In this document: one piece after another, positions 41,995-51,940 of the stretch
Numbering within the stretch: position 1 is the first letter of the stretch
Layout of the letters: every line of letters starts with the position of its first letter
DNA from: an uncultured Lachnospiraceae bacterium
GTDB taxonomy: Bacteria > Bacillota > Clostridia > Lachnospirales > Lachnospiraceae
Direction: 5' to 3'
Assembly: GCA_947650155.1 (NCBI GenBank)
Contig: CANSUS010000021.1
Span: 1-56,486 of the forward strand
Length of the DNA: 56,486 bases
Program-made: the position numbers and the translations under genes
The notes under the pieces: generated by a model
The model's input: only the letters and a program-made list of their open reading frames with translations
Databases searched by the model: none
What the model was told of the DNA's origin: nothing

Positions 41995-43080
41995 CTATGT
42001 CAGGAACCTGCATCCTGCATGGGCAATATTCAGCTTGTCCTTATTTGCCATAAAGTAGATTGTTTCCAGTGTTTCTCCCATATAACCAATGTATCTGTCT
42101 TTCCTGTCGCATCCTTTCGGTTCGCTTAGCTCTTCCGTCCGCTCCAATATTGGAAAAAGCCATGCGCAGTAATTCGCCAGCACTTCCTTTCTCGCCAGTA
42201 TGATATTGTAATGATACAAATACTGCTGTCCTAAAATTTCAGGCAGTTTCTCTGCATATGCCGGCTGTATTTCCCTGACTGCCGTAAACATTGCTTCCCA
42301 GTCTTTATCCTTTAAATATCTTTTGTGGTGCGCCTCAATATTGGGTTCATATGGCATCGGATAGGGCAGGACCACATCCACATCATTATCCGCCAGTTTT
42401 AATATGTCATCATCGGATAGTTCCAGTATCCGACGATAGTGAGACAAACCATAAAATTCATCCCCGGCGCCAGGCAGATTCTGTAAAAGCCTGTTTTTCC
42501 AGATCCAGTATAGGGCGGTAAGTTCTGAATAATTCCCGTTTTTTTCGGAAATATTCTCCCCGTCATTGTCATAAATATTGGCAACGCGTTCTTCACACAG
42601 CGCCGTCCCAACCTGGATCGGAGTAATCCATTCCGGAAGACCATACGCGGATGATAAAATCTTATCCTGATAAAACTTCGCCATAAACATATGCATGCCT
42701 GCCCTGTGATAACCAACCGGCAGTGCTGCAAGAGGAATAAAATCTTTATCACATACATGGTAGTAACCCAGCATTTCCGCAAAGCGCATGGATGTCAGGC
42801 GGACATGGCAGCATAAGCCTTGTTCATCAAGGCTTTTTTCTATTTCCGGCATGACATTTTCAGGCGTTGCAATCAAAATCTCGGTATTTGCTTTCTCCTC
42901 TTTAGAAAGAGCGCCGGCATAAAATTCCAGTTCCATAACCGGTACGCCGCATAAAATTTCTGCATTGTTCTCTCTTTTAGTAACAATAAAGCAGGTAATC
43001 CTTCTCTGTGGGTATATACTATGTATTGCTTCATATGCGCCAAGGGCAGTAGCTTTTGCACCGTAAATTGCCAAATTCAT
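41995..43080 (-). CDS. DUF4422 glycosyltransferase with N-terminal Rossmann-like module
   Basis: 361 residues. Residues 1-105 are a Rossmann-like module (NLAIYGAKATALGAYEAIHS, then TEILIATPENVMPEIEKSL). Residues about 110-350 are DUF4422, a capsule-type glycosyltransferase family: PIQVGTALCEERVANIYDND, SELTALYWIWKNR, FYGLSHYRRILEL and VLPYPMPYEPNIEAHHKRY. DUF4422 enzymes act on surface polysaccharides, as WcmJ/WfgS-type proteins do. GAGG precedes ATG 43080. Cytoplasmic. Confidence 0.85.
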   Translation of the reverse strand: MNLAIYGAKATALGAYEAIHSIYPQRRITCFIVTKRENNAEILCGVPVMELEFYAGALSKEEKANTEILIATPENVMPEIEKSLDEQGLCCHVRLTSMRFAEMLGYYHVCDKDFIPLAALPVGYHRAGMHMFMAKFYQDKILSSAYGLPEWITPIQVGTALCEERVANIYDNDGENISEKNGNYSELTALYWIWKNRLLQNLPGAGDEFYGLSHYRRILELSDDDILKLADNDVDVVLPYPMPYEPNIEAHHKRYLKDKDWEAMFTAVREIQPAYAEKLPEILGQQYLYHYNIILARKEVLANYCAWLFPILERTEELSEPKGCDRKDRYIGYMGETLETIYFMANKDKLNIAHAGCRFLT

Positions 43081-43177
43081 GTTTTGTTTTCCTCACCATT
43101 TTTTGCTTGCAGCACAGACTCTCCAGTTACTATAATGTTTATATCAGAATAAAGATTTATTTCCTCTTCTTATGTTA

Positions 43178-44374
43178 TTAAAGCAAATGAAACGCTTTTA
43201 ATGTTTCTCCACTTTTCACCAGTTCCACATCCATTGCATGTACCTTTTCCTTTGGATACCTGTCTGTCAATTCTCGATAAACTTCAGTTCTTGTTTCTGC
43301 AAATGAATTTGCAATCACAATCGCATCATAGTCATACTTTTCTATCTGTTCCGGTGGACCTGCCTCCACTCCCTGTTTCCTTAACTCCTTATAATTTTTA
43401 TCCGCACACAACAGTACATTACAGAATCCGGTTCTTTTCATAAATTTATACAAGCGCTGCCCGTATGCCCCCATTCCATACAAGATAATATTGTCCCCTC
43501 TTTTTACATGGGGAAATGGAAATAAATAATCCAGCTTTTCCATCCCCTCATAAAGAGTTTCCGCCCTCGGCGTCATCAGAAACAACAGATATTCCCTCCA
43601 TTGTCCGGTAAGATCATAAATGTTGGTATACCGTTGCAATGAATCTAAGACAGTATGATAAAGCAGCTGAAATTGCTTTCTTAAAACGCCCGGAACCGTA
43701 TCTGCTTTCACCATAGAAAACGGAGTCTGCCGGTAATGATACAGACATTCTTCCAATACATAAATACTGTCCGCATTCAAAAGACACGGATAGGTACATG
43801 CTGCGTCCTCTCCCATTGTCAGCCTTTCATCTACCTCCATCTGGTATTTTTCCAGACAGTCTTTTTTGAACAGTTTATCCCACACTCCCGGAAACACTCC
43901 CCATTTAAAAAAAGAGCCGTCTGCGATCATATGAGGATATACACTTTTCATCAGCATGCTTTTGTCATAACGTCCTTCCGGTATGCCATGATAAACGGTC
44001 TTTTGCATATTTTCAGTATCTTCATACCTGCCACACATTACAACATCCACCTGTTCTTCTGTCATTTTCCAGTGCATCCGCTCATACATATTTGGCTCTA
44101 TCCAGTCATCGCCATCCACATACCCGATATATTTTCCTGATGCCGCTTTTAATCCTGTTTTCCTTGCATTGACAAGACCTTTGTTTTCTTGATGTATGAC
44201 TTTCACTCTCGGATCTTTTGCCGCATAGGCATCGCAGATGCTTCCACTTTTGTCTGTCGAACCGTCGTCGACTAATATGATTTCAATATCCGTAAATGTT
44301 TGGTAAAGTATACTTTTTATGCACTGGGAAAGATATTTTTCTACATTATATACAGGAACTATAATACTTAGCAT
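43178..44374 (-). CDS. GT2 glycosyltransferase with C-terminal Rossmann-like module
   Basis: 398 residues. The GT2 domain (1-220) has LSIIVPVYNVEKYLSQCIKS, ILVDDGSTDKSG and GYVDGDDWIEP. After a helical linker, residues about 290-398 carry NIILYGMGAYGQRLYKFMKR and YDAIVIANSFAETRTEVY, the same module as in the neighbouring proteins. A spacer of 58 bases separates it from the next gene upstream. Donor and acceptor unknown. Confidence 0.85.
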   Translation of the reverse strand: MLSIIVPVYNVEKYLSQCIKSILYQTFTDIEIILVDDGSTDKSGSICDAYAAKDPRVKVIHQENKGLVNARKTGLKAASGKYIGYVDGDDWIEPNMYERMHWKMTEEQVDVVMCGRYEDTENMQKTVYHGIPEGRYDKSMLMKSVYPHMIADGSFFKWGVFPGVWDKLFKKDCLEKYQMEVDERLTMGEDAACTYPCLLNADSIYVLEECLYHYRQTPFSMVKADTVPGVLRKQFQLLYHTVLDSLQRYTNIYDLTGQWREYLLFLMTPRAETLYEGMEKLDYLFPFPHVKRGDNIILYGMGAYGQRLYKFMKRTGFCNVLLCADKNYKELRKQGVEAGPPEQIEKYDYDAIVIANSFAETRTEVYRELTDRYPKEKVHAMDVELVKSGETLKAFHLL

Positions 44375-44432
44375 CTTTCTTTTCCCATGCCTTTTTCAAA
44401 AATAATTGCCCTTTTTTCATTTGCTCTCTCCT

Positions 44433-45554
44433 TTAATGTATAAAAATCTCTTCCGCTTCATATACCGGGCATTTTGCAATTTTTATCAGCTCAGCTCTCA
44501 AACTGTCATTTCGTACTGTCAAAATAATTGCGTCAATATCTTGCGGAAGGGCCTCTTTTTTGTATACTGGAAGGTGGGAAATGATATATCCAGCATTCTG
44601 ATCAATAAAGCAATACACTTCAACCATAGAATTCCTTAGTAGAACTTCTAAATTTATTCCCAAATCACCTGCTCCATATATTGCAATTTTTCTTATATTA
44701 TTGCTTTGAAAAAAGGTCATTGGACAACTATTCTCAGCCAATTTCAAATTCCACTGCTGCAAAAAGAAAAATGTTCTCTTATAGTTTTCCAATTGTTTTA
44801 TATGGATTTTTCTTAAAGATTCTGAAAGTTTAGACAGCAAAATTTCATCTTCTCCACTAAATACATGATGATTTTCCAAATATTGTATCATTTCTGATTC
44901 TGAATCCATCATATTATTTGTATCATCTGATACATTGAAACCAGTCATAACATGTTCAAATAAAACTTCCTGATTCAAAGCAAATCGTTTATTATATGCA
45001 GCCATTAACAGCCACAAAAAATAATCGTCTGCACCATTATGCTTCAAAATATTGCTTGTCCATAGCGCAGGAATCGCTTCCTTTTTTATTAACACTTGTC
45101 CTGGTGATACAATAGGACACCAATTTCGCAACATAAAATCTTTTGTAATAACTTTTTCAAAAATATGTGTGTCAGTATAGTGGAAACGTTTATTATGTAT
45201 AGCACGGCAGACTACTGCATCTGCATGTCCAATACATTCCAATTGTTTATTCAAATATGCAGGAGCGATTTTATCATCTTGATCCAAGAAAAGAACATAT
45301 TCTCCGACTGCATGTTTCAATCCCTGTACACGTGCTCCATGAATGCCACTGTTAAAATCAGCGTTTATTATCGTAATCGAAAACATGTATTTTTTTGTCG
45401 GCATAAGAATTTTTTCATCTGGCGAATCATTGTACAAAATCAATTCAACAGATACGTCTTCATCAATTATTTTAGTACATGCTTCTATTTGGTCTAATAT
45501 ACTATGTAAGTATTTTTTCCCATGATACATTGGTACAATAATACTTAATATCAT
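44433..45554 (-). CDS. GT2 glycosyltransferase with C-terminal Rossmann-like module
   Basis: 373 residues. The GT2 domain (1-220) has LSIIVPMYHGKKYLHSILDQ, LILYNDSPDEK, and LFLDQDDKIAP as the metal site. The C-terminal module (about 288-373) has KIAIYGAGDLGINLEVLLRN and IDAIILTVRNDSLRAELIK. It is a close structural parallel to the next gene downstream, but the sequence differs throughout, so it is not a recent duplicate. Base composition is already more AT-rich than in region 6-40 kb. Confidence 0.85.
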   Translation of the reverse strand: MILSIIVPMYHGKKYLHSILDQIEACTKIIDEDVSVELILYNDSPDEKILMPTKKYMFSITIINADFNSGIHGARVQGLKHAVGEYVLFLDQDDKIAPAYLNKQLECIGHADAVVCRAIHNKRFHYTDTHIFEKVITKDFMLRNWCPIVSPGQVLIKKEAIPALWTSNILKHNGADDYFLWLLMAAYNKRFALNQEVLFEHVMTGFNVSDDTNNMMDSESEMIQYLENHHVFSGEDEILLSKLSESLRKIHIKQLENYKRTFFFLQQWNLKLAENSCPMTFFQSNNIRKIAIYGAGDLGINLEVLLRNSMVEVYCFIDQNAGYIISHLPVYKKEALPQDIDAIILTVRNDSLRAELIKIAKCPVYEAEEIFIH

Positions 45555-45660
45555 AATTCATAACCTCTTTTTCTCCCTTACGATTGCTCTTTTCAGACAT
45601 GTAAACACATAACTTTTTCGTCTTATACAAGGAAACGCATAAACCATTCATCAGGCATTT

Positions 45661-46902
45661 TTATAAAATCGTATCAATAATTTCATTTTTATATTTTATT
45701 ATCCACTCTTCCTCATTTATTTCTATTTCATCATATTGAGATACTTCACTAACATGTTTGTAAGGAATATTACATCTTTTTGTAACACCTCTTAAATACC
45801 ACTCATATTCTACATCTAATTGTCCAATATCGAGAATCCAATAACCTTCTCTTGATAAATCATACGCCAAAACAGTAGCAGTTGGTCCTAAGACTGCAAG
45901 GATCAGTCTGTTTTTCCCATGCTTACGCACTATTGGCAAAACCTCATTATATTTTGCAAATGCATTTTTATTCGGAACCAATATCCGTGATACACTGGCA
46001 GCATTGCTTAATAAATCATTTCCTACTCCAAACCTTGTGTATTGTCCTTCTACCAGTAAAATATCCGCATCGTTCCATATTTTCTTAATATTTGCAAATC
46101 TTTTTCCTGCATTTTTTTTATCTCTGTATAATATATAAGGCCGGGATAAATAGGCATCATAATATTGTTTATCTTTATCCAAAAGACACATATGGTCCTT
46201 TCGCACACTTTTACTTAAATAGGATCTGATATCCCTTGCCGCGTCATCAGTATATTTGTCCAATCTGCCATAATTATCTGCAATAGCAACTATTAAGTTA
46301 TCGATAGCAGAATTTAAAACCTCTTTCAGTCTCTCGGCAAGTTTTTCATCATTATCCTGAAAGTCAGCCCTCTTCCTTCCGCACATTAATTCAAATTCAC
46401 CGTCACCCAATCGAGCTAAACACTTTTTCTCTTTCTCTAAAATTTCTACTGTCTTATCAACATCTATAATCTTTGGACATTGTTCCCTGACTAATTCATT
46501 ATCCCCATATAGTTCATAATCTAAATTATCCAATGTCGGCATCGCTATATTGGTATAATGTTTCCATATCAGTTCCGTTCTCCATTTAAAAGCGTCAATA
46601 ATATCCCAATATCTTTCTTCCCCAGCGTCTTTGAAATCAAAAAAACATATTATTTTATTTCTTTCTATACCCTGACAAATCAACGACTGCCGAATATTTT
46701 CATACTGCATAAGTGAAACAATTATATAATCAAAATCATCTTTAATTTCATTCTGCTTAATAACCGTTATATTATCAATTTGACATATAGATTCTGTTTT
46801 ATAATTATCTATATATCCCATAACTTCCACATGCTCTTTCAATATGCAGCGTTCAAGATAATTTTTCCCTTTTCCCAAACCTAAAATGTATATTTTTTTC
46901 AT
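45661..46902 (-). CDS. GT-D type (DUF1792, SP_1767-like) glycosyltransferase with N-terminal Rossmann-like module
   Basis: 413 residues from ATG 46902, seven bases after GGAG and overlapping the upstream gene by 50 bases. Residues 1-95: KIYILGLGKGKNYLERCILK, FDYIIVSLMQYENIRQSL. Residues about 130-400 are a GT-D fold: CLARLGDGEFELM (the D-x-E metal motif), YILYRDKKNAGKRF, LVEGQYTRFGVGNDLL and LAVLGPTATVLAYDL. GT-D enzymes were found in streptococcal glycosylation of serine-rich adhesins (Fap1/PsrP loci), where they extend a protein-bound glycan. Confidence 0.85.
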   Translation of the reverse strand: MKKIYILGLGKGKNYLERCILKEHVEVMGYIDNYKTESICQIDNITVIKQNEIKDDFDYIIVSLMQYENIRQSLICQGIERNKIICFFDFKDAGEERYWDIIDAFKWRTELIWKHYTNIAMPTLDNLDYELYGDNELVREQCPKIIDVDKTVEILEKEKKCLARLGDGEFELMCGRKRADFQDNDEKLAERLKEVLNSAIDNLIVAIADNYGRLDKYTDDAARDIRSYLSKSVRKDHMCLLDKDKQYYDAYLSRPYILYRDKKNAGKRFANIKKIWNDADILLVEGQYTRFGVGNDLLSNAASVSRILVPNKNAFAKYNEVLPIVRKHGKNRLILAVLGPTATVLAYDLSREGYWILDIGQLDVEYEWYLRGVTKRCNIPYKHVSEVSQYDEIEINEEEWIIKYKNEIIDTIL

Positions 46903-48712
46903 TGATCTTCTCCTGCTTGTCCGGCTGTGCATGAGGTTTCCGATCTGAATTTCCGATTTCAGCTAGAAACTCCGCTGCTTCTTCTATGTCGCATATTTTT
47001 GCTTTGTCACCATCAATCCTGTACACTTCTTCACCTTCCGGCAGATAAACTACCAAAAATTTATCATTCCGGTAACAATTAATCCCATCAATATACCTGT
47101 CTGCACTAACAATTTCTTTTGCCTGCTCTCGTAAACTCCTGTTCAGGACTGGATAATATTGATATTGGATAACTTTACTATTTGGAATCCTTACCTTCCG
47201 TTCACGATACGCAGATAACACAATGTCATTGAAATCTTTCATGCTTGTCAGTTTCCTTATGACTTGCGGCGAGATTCCTTCTCCGGAAATCATGCATACA
47301 TTATGCACACTTGAAGAAATATCAGCATAGTACATGTAAAATGGTTTCATCCCTGCCCCGTCATATAACTTAACAGAATGATCGCTGAAAAGCACCTTCA
47401 GTACTTTCCCATTTATAAACTGCAGAAAAAATCCAAGCAACAGATCAACATATGCCAGACAGTCTCTGTGTTGCTGCTCTGCCTTTCCGGCTGCCTCATG
47501 AGGTGTCTCTCCTCTGTCAGGTTCCGGTTTCAGTCTGGGACTTCCCGTATGATAACCGCAGACAAAAGGATAGTGCAGCTCCATGCTGTACAAAAAATGC
47601 AGGTATGCCCCGTCTCCGTCAGCCATTTCACACAGAATCCACCATAATTTTTCCGCCAGATAAACGCTCCTCCTATACACTACTGGTTCCCTGTTTTCCA
47701 GTAGTGTATACTCGTTTGGAAAATAGCATTTTATTCCATATCCGTTATGGTACAGCTCATCCACAAGTCGGAAATCCTCTACCCGGTATTGTATTTTTTC
47801 ATAGGCATCACCGTCCATAGGCAGTTTCCCCGTGACCACAGAATACATACTCTCATACGTACAGGGCGCCGTGGCGTTCATGTTCACAAAGCAGGCACTT
47901 TCCCTGCTCAGCTTCCCTAACACGTTGAATTTTCCTGTTTCCGCATCATACCAGTCATCCCCCCTAAAAGCATCCAGAAACAACATCAGAACGTCACGGG
48001 TGTTGCTCTTCACCTTTCCTTTTAATGTTTCCAAGAAATCCTCCAGTTCCTCTTCCAACTGTTCCATCTGGCGATACCCGGAAAATTTGTTGGAAATATA
48101 CTCCCTGATAAACTTCATCATGCTGGGAATGTCCCTAATATATGCATATTTCCGAATCAGTGACTTCAAGCAGGCTCCTTTTTGCTCGAAATCCGTGCAG
48201 AATTCATATTCATGCTTCGCGTCATAAAGGTTCATATACCCAAAATTTTCGAAAAAAATATTGATGGACATATCTATCCCCTGCCTCTCCAATTCCTCAT
48301 ATACATCCAGACACGGTATCCCCGGAAACATTCCAACACACATCTCCCTGATTTCCCGCCTTTTGTAAAAAGAAGTAATCAGGATGATTTCAGGATCATA
48401 ATCTGGCAGACTTTCAGGAATAATAATCGGCAGTCCTCTCAGTTCCATTTTTTCATATGCCTTATTGATATCCACAATGCAGACTGCTTTCTGGAACATA
48501 TATGCATAGCGATCCATGAACTTAGACGGGAGGATATCATCTCTGTACCGGATGTCTCCTACGCCCCACATGGCAACACGCTTTCCATAACATTTTTCCT
48601 CCAAAATATGATATACCCTATCACTTACATCCCTGGAAGATATGTCTTCCGGTTCCATATGACATTTAGACAGGATCGTCAAAAACTCCGCGTCCGTACT
48701 TTGTTTGTTCAC
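46853..48712 (-). CDS. Cytoplasmic alkaline-phosphatase/sulfatase-superfamily protein with Rossmann-like module
   Basis: 619 residues. Residues about 40-145 are the shared module (RVAMWGVGDIRYRDDILP, PEIILITSFYKRREIREMC). After a helical stretch (about 170-235), residues about 240-480 resemble the sulfatase/phosphoglycerol-transferase superfamily: DVLMLFLDAFRGDDW as first metal site, TAPCTYESMYSVVTGKLP with the probable Thr or Ser nucleophile, MELHYPFVCGYH, and VLFSDHSVKLYDG as the late Asp-His site. It has no signal peptide and no membrane helix, which is odd for a family that usually acts outside the cell. GTG 48712 follows AAGGAGG. Substrate unknown; a phosphorylated or sulphated sugar intermediate is possible. 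Confidence 0.65.
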   Translation of the reverse strand: MNKQSTDAEFLTILSKCHMEPEDISSRDVSDRVYHILEEKCYGKRVAMWGVGDIRYRDDILPSKFMDRYAYMFQKAVCIVDINKAYEKMELRGLPIIIPESLPDYDPEIILITSFYKRREIREMCVGMFPGIPCLDVYEELERQGIDMSINIFFENFGYMNLYDAKHEYEFCTDFEQKGACLKSLIRKYAYIRDIPSMMKFIREYISNKFSGYRQMEQLEEELEDFLETLKGKVKSNTRDVLMLFLDAFRGDDWYDAETGKFNVLGKLSRESACFVNMNATAPCTYESMYSVVTGKLPMDGDAYEKIQYRVEDFRLVDELYHNGYGIKCYFPNEYTLLENREPVVYRRSVYLAEKLWWILCEMADGDGAYLHFLYSMELHYPFVCGYHTGSPRLKPEPDRGETPHEAAGKAEQQHRDCLAYVDLLLGFFLQFINGKVLKVLFSDHSVKLYDGAGMKPFYMYYADISSSVHNVCMISGEGISPQVIRKLTSMKDFNDIVLSAYRERKVRIPNSKVIQYQYYPVLNRSLREQAKEIVSADRYIDGINCYRNDKFLVVYLPEGEEVYRIDGDKAKICDIEEAAEFLAEIGNSDRKPHAQPDKQEKINEKNIHFRFGKREKLS

Positions 48713-48744
48713 TTCTATCCCCTCCTTTTACCATATCTTGACTT

Positions 48745-49800
48745 CTAAATCCGTGAGCATTTAGTAATATCCCATTCATAATAATTCATACATTCTAAAG
48801 CAATCAATTCTTCATATCTCCCCAAACACTCACTTAATTTGATTATATTTTTTGATTCGATTCCCATTTGTAATAATTGTATCTCTATTTCCTTTTCACA
48901 GTTTACTGCTGTAATAAAAACGCATGCATTTGTATATTTAATACTTCCAGGCGGTGAAATAGTATAGCCCAAATATGAATCATTCCATTTTTCTTGTTTA
49001 TTATCAATTAATCCTGCTATATTCACTATATCTTTTATTATTTCCACAATGTAAATTCCCCATGAACCAATTCCAAAAATATATATGTTTCTGTTATCCA
49101 CTAAATATTCTTTTAATATATCTATAAAAATTTTTTTTCTTATATTATGTAATCTTATTTTTATAGTTTCTTCTTCGCATAATTTTACTCTAGTTGTACT
49201 TATCCCGCCCATACTGAAAAAAACGATAGGCTTTGCTATATGAACAAATGAGACTCCTGCATAATATAACTGATTTAAGAAATTAAAATCTGCTGCAATA
49301 CGATAGGATAAATCAAACTTTCCGAAACACTCATATACTTTTCTGATAACAAACACTGCCGGATGCCCCATAACCATATTATGCCATAACTGCTTAAATG
49401 GAGGATTTACATTATGTACATTATTTTTACCATCTTCGTGAAAGAAAAAATCTCCAAAATAAACTTCTGCCTCCTTTTCCCTGCTGCAATCTACTATTGT
49501 TTCTACAGCATCTTCCATGTACCAATCATCACTATTAATAATTCCTATAATATCTCCTGTTGCAGCATCAATCCCTTTGTTTATCGCATCATAAATTCCC
49601 TGGTCCTTTTCACTGATAAAATAAGAAATATACGCTTCGTATTTCTTTATTATATCTTTTGTATTATCTATTGAACCTCCGTCTATAACAATATATTCTA
49701 TATTTACATAACTTTGATTAATTACACTTTTTATAGTTCTTTCTATGGTTTTTTCCGAATTAAGGCAAACTGTAATAATACTTACTGTGGGTTCATACAT
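48745..49800 (-). CDS. GT2 glycosyltransferase with C-terminal Rossmann-like module
   Basis: 351 residues from ATG 49800 (MYEPTVSIITVCLNSEKTIE); ATG 49818 lacks a ribosome site. The GT2 part (1-215) has VIDGGSIDNTKDII, SEKDQGIYDAINKGIDAA, GIINSDDWYMED and YRIAADFNFLNQLY, as in WcaA/WaaB-like GT2 enzymes. The C-terminal module (about 235-340) has NIYIFGIGSWGIYIVEIIKD, IDNKQEKWNDSYLGY and NACVFITAVNCEKEIEIQL. It is clearly AT-richer than upstream operons. Confidence 0.85.
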   Translation of the reverse strand: MYEPTVSIITVCLNSEKTIERTIKSVINQSYVNIEYIVIDGGSIDNTKDIIKKYEAYISYFISEKDQGIYDAINKGIDAATGDIIGIINSDDWYMEDAVETIVDCSREKEAEVYFGDFFFHEDGKNNVHNVNPPFKQLWHNMVMGHPAVFVIRKVYECFGKFDLSYRIAADFNFLNQLYYAGVSFVHIAKPIVFFSMGGISTTRVKLCEEETIKIRLHNIRKKIFIDILKEYLVDNRNIYIFGIGSWGIYIVEIIKDIVNIAGLIDNKQEKWNDSYLGYTISPPGSIKYTNACVFITAVNCEKEIEIQLLQMGIESKNIIKLSECLGRYEELIALECMNYYEWDITKCSRI

Positions 49801-49854
49801 AGAAGCTCTCTCTTTCATAACAACTACACGGTCACATTATATAAATTAAAACAA

Positions 49855-50322
49855 CTAATAATAGATAACTTCTTCAATAGAAACAATATCACACATAACT
49901 ATTGTTCTTAACTTTTCCTCAATTTGAGTATACGCAGATATTGGAGTTACTACTATAACATCCACATCTGATAGTTGATCATCTATCGAAACTGTCTTTA
50001 TTTCGGAAGGCAAAATATTTGCTTTTTGATCTATACCATAACAAATTTCAATATCGCTTCCTTTTAATTCATTGATTAATGCTTTTCCTACATAACTCAT
50101 TCCATAGATTGCAATTTTTTTATAATTATTTTTTTTAAAGAAACATAATATATCCTTCTGACTCTGCTTAAATTTAAGCCAATCAAACATCAATAAATAT
50201 AAATCCAAATGCTTTTTAGACTGTTTTTTCATTTCTTGATATTTTTTCTCTTTATTCGCATTTATCCAAAATGCTCCCCCTAAAAGAAATATAAATAAAA
50301 AATTTAATTTATTAAATTTCAT
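49855..50322 (-). CDS. Small protein: N-terminal hydrophobic segment and Rossmann-like module
   Basis: 155 residues. A short hydrophobic segment (LNFLFIFLLGGAFWI, about 6-20) and a charged helix lead to the module (about 68-155): KIAIYGMSYVGKALINELKG, CYGIDQKANILPSEI, VDVIVVTPISAYTQIEEKL. No catalytic partner domain is present. ATG 50322 overlaps the FkbM stop (ATGA). It may anchor the module, and anything that binds it, at the membrane. Confidence 0.75.
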   Translation of the reverse strand: MKFNKLNFLFIFLLGGAFWINANKEKKYQEMKKQSKKHLDLYLLMFDWLKFKQSQKDILCFFKKNNYKKIAIYGMSYVGKALINELKGSDIEICYGIDQKANILPSEIKTVSIDDQLSDVDVIVVTPISAYTQIEEKLRTIVMCDIVSIEEVIYY

Positions 50323-51215
50323 ATGTCATTTACCTCTTGATAAAACACTGTCCTGTTATATTTACTGTCAAATTTATATCCGGCCCTTTTCAGAAAATTA
50401 TATAATTCATCCTGATGGTATGTGTCTATATCAAATTCCAACTGCTCAACTAAAATCCATTTTGGACGCCATCTGTCCCAATCATTTGACCGTAATACAG
50501 ATAACTCGCTTCCTTCCACATCTATACTCAGGAAATCAATATGTCTTATATCATATTCTCTAAAAATATCACGTAAGCTTTTTGTTAATACTGATATAGT
50601 ATTCTTCGGTTTCCTCTCATCTGATTTACAAAAACTATTATATGCAGGTTCATTATACATATAATAGTTTAACATTCCTGCTTTATTGCTTATTCCAAGA
50701 TTTAAATTAATATCTCTTTCCCTATATTTTAAGAAAAGTTTAAACATTTCCGGATTAGGTTCAATATTAATCCCTTTCCATCCGCGCTCATATGCCCAGT
50801 GCGTATTTGAAAAACGATATGGATGTAATGCCCCCACATCAACAAAAAAGCCATTCTTCACATTTGAAAACAACTCTCTTAAATATAGTTCTTCACCACT
50901 TTGAGAATTATTTACAACCTGAAAGCTTTCAGAATACCCTACAATGCCTTTGTCGGGTACATATATTCCAATCAGATTCAAATTATTGTATTCTACTAAC
51001 TTTAAAACAACTTCTTCATATTGAAAAATTGCAATAAGTACGTCACCATTTATATACTGCAATTCATCTGTTCCATATACCCGGACACTTGATTGAGCTA
51101 TTGTTATATGCCTTTCTTTATAAAATGAATCTATAAAACCTTCTATCGGAATGTTATTTTTTCTCAACTCTTCATACGCCATATGACCTATATGACCTGT
51201 CCCCCAAATAAACAT
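50319..51215 (-). CDS. FkbM-family methyltransferase with N-terminal Rossmann-like module
   Basis: 298 residues; AGGAGG lies six bases before ATG 51215. Residues 1-90 are the module (MFIWGTGHIGHMAYEELRKN, DVLIAIFQYEEVVLKL). Residues about 115-290 are FkbM: NGFFVDVGALHPYRFSNTH as the SAM loop, GINIEPNPEMFK, FLSIDVEGSELSVL and WILVEQLEF. FkbM enzymes O-methylate sugars or other hydroxyl groups. A glycan methyl cap is a likely product here. Confidence 0.88.
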   Translation of the reverse strand: MFIWGTGHIGHMAYEELRKNNIPIEGFIDSFYKERHITIAQSSVRVYGTDELQYINGDVLIAIFQYEEVVLKLVEYNNLNLIGIYVPDKGIVGYSESFQVVNNSQSGEELYLRELFSNVKNGFFVDVGALHPYRFSNTHWAYERGWKGINIEPNPEMFKLFLKYRERDINLNLGISNKAGMLNYYMYNEPAYNSFCKSDERKPKNTISVLTKSLRDIFREYDIRHIDFLSIDVEGSELSVLRSNDWDRWRPKWILVEQLEFDIDTYHQDELYNFLKRAGYKFDSKYNRTVFYQEVNDI

Positions 51216-51224
51216 AGACTCCTC

Positions 51225-51938
51225 CTACATTTTTTCTTTCATATGAATATTCTTGGCATGAAGAAGATCGTTGACTGAATCAACTTCTGTCCAATCATAA
51301 TCTCTGATGTCCTGATAATATAACTTAAAATCTGTTTTAAATATTAATTGAACAAGGGCATTCTCATACCACTGATCATAATACCCTTCTTCAATCATAC
51401 TATCCATCTCGTTTCTCATCAGCAAAGCACTGTCACGATCTAATTTCGTAATTCCTGCATATTCCCCATGATAGGATTCTAAATCTTTGCTCATAACAAG
51501 TACCTTTTCTCCTGAAACCTCCACATTATAATCTCCGTCTATTCTTATAGAACTATCCAGCAAAACTGTTGGTCTGTCTACAGACTTACAAACTACTTCT
51601 CTCATCAATTCTTCTGACACGACAATATCACCGTCAATCAGCACAATGTTATCCGCATCCAAATGGCTTTCTGCGAACCATAAAGAAGCTATAGAATTAG
51701 TTACCTCAAAAAAAGGATTGTACACAAAGGTAACTCCTTGTATCTGCTCTTCAATACTTCTGTGCATATGCCCCGTAACTATCACTATATCCGCATTTGA
51801 ATCTAATTTTTTTATCAAATTTACCATTCTATGAATCAAGGTTGTCTCAGAATCAAGCTTAAACATTGATTTTGGATGCTTCAACGTTAATGGCTGCAAC
51901 CTGGTTCCCTTTCCAGCTGCCATAAAAATATATTTCAC
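51225..51938 (-). CDS. LicC-like cytidylyltransferase
   Basis: 237 residues; GTG 51938 follows AAGGGGG. The nucleotidyltransferase loop MAAGKGTRLQPLTLKHPKSM starts the protein. NPFFEVTNSIASLWFAESHL and VLIDGDIVVSEEL closely follow LicC, which makes CDP-choline from phosphocholine; the related PntC makes CMP-aminoethylphosphonate. A LicD-type transferase lies at the upstream end of the cluster and an aminotransferase two genes upstream. Substrate cannot be decided from sequence alone. Confidence 0.82.
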   Translation of the reverse strand: MKYIFMAAGKGTRLQPLTLKHPKSMFKLDSETTLIHRMVNLIKKLDSNADIVIVTGHMHRSIEEQIQGVTFVYNPFFEVTNSIASLWFAESHLDADNIVLIDGDIVVSEELMREVVCKSVDRPTVLLDSSIRIDGDYNVEVSGEKVLVMSKDLESYHGEYAGITKLDRDSALLMRNEMDSMIEEGYYDQWYENALVQLIFKTDFKLYYQDIRDYDWTEVDSVNDLLHAKNIHMKEKM

Positions 51939-51940
51939 AA

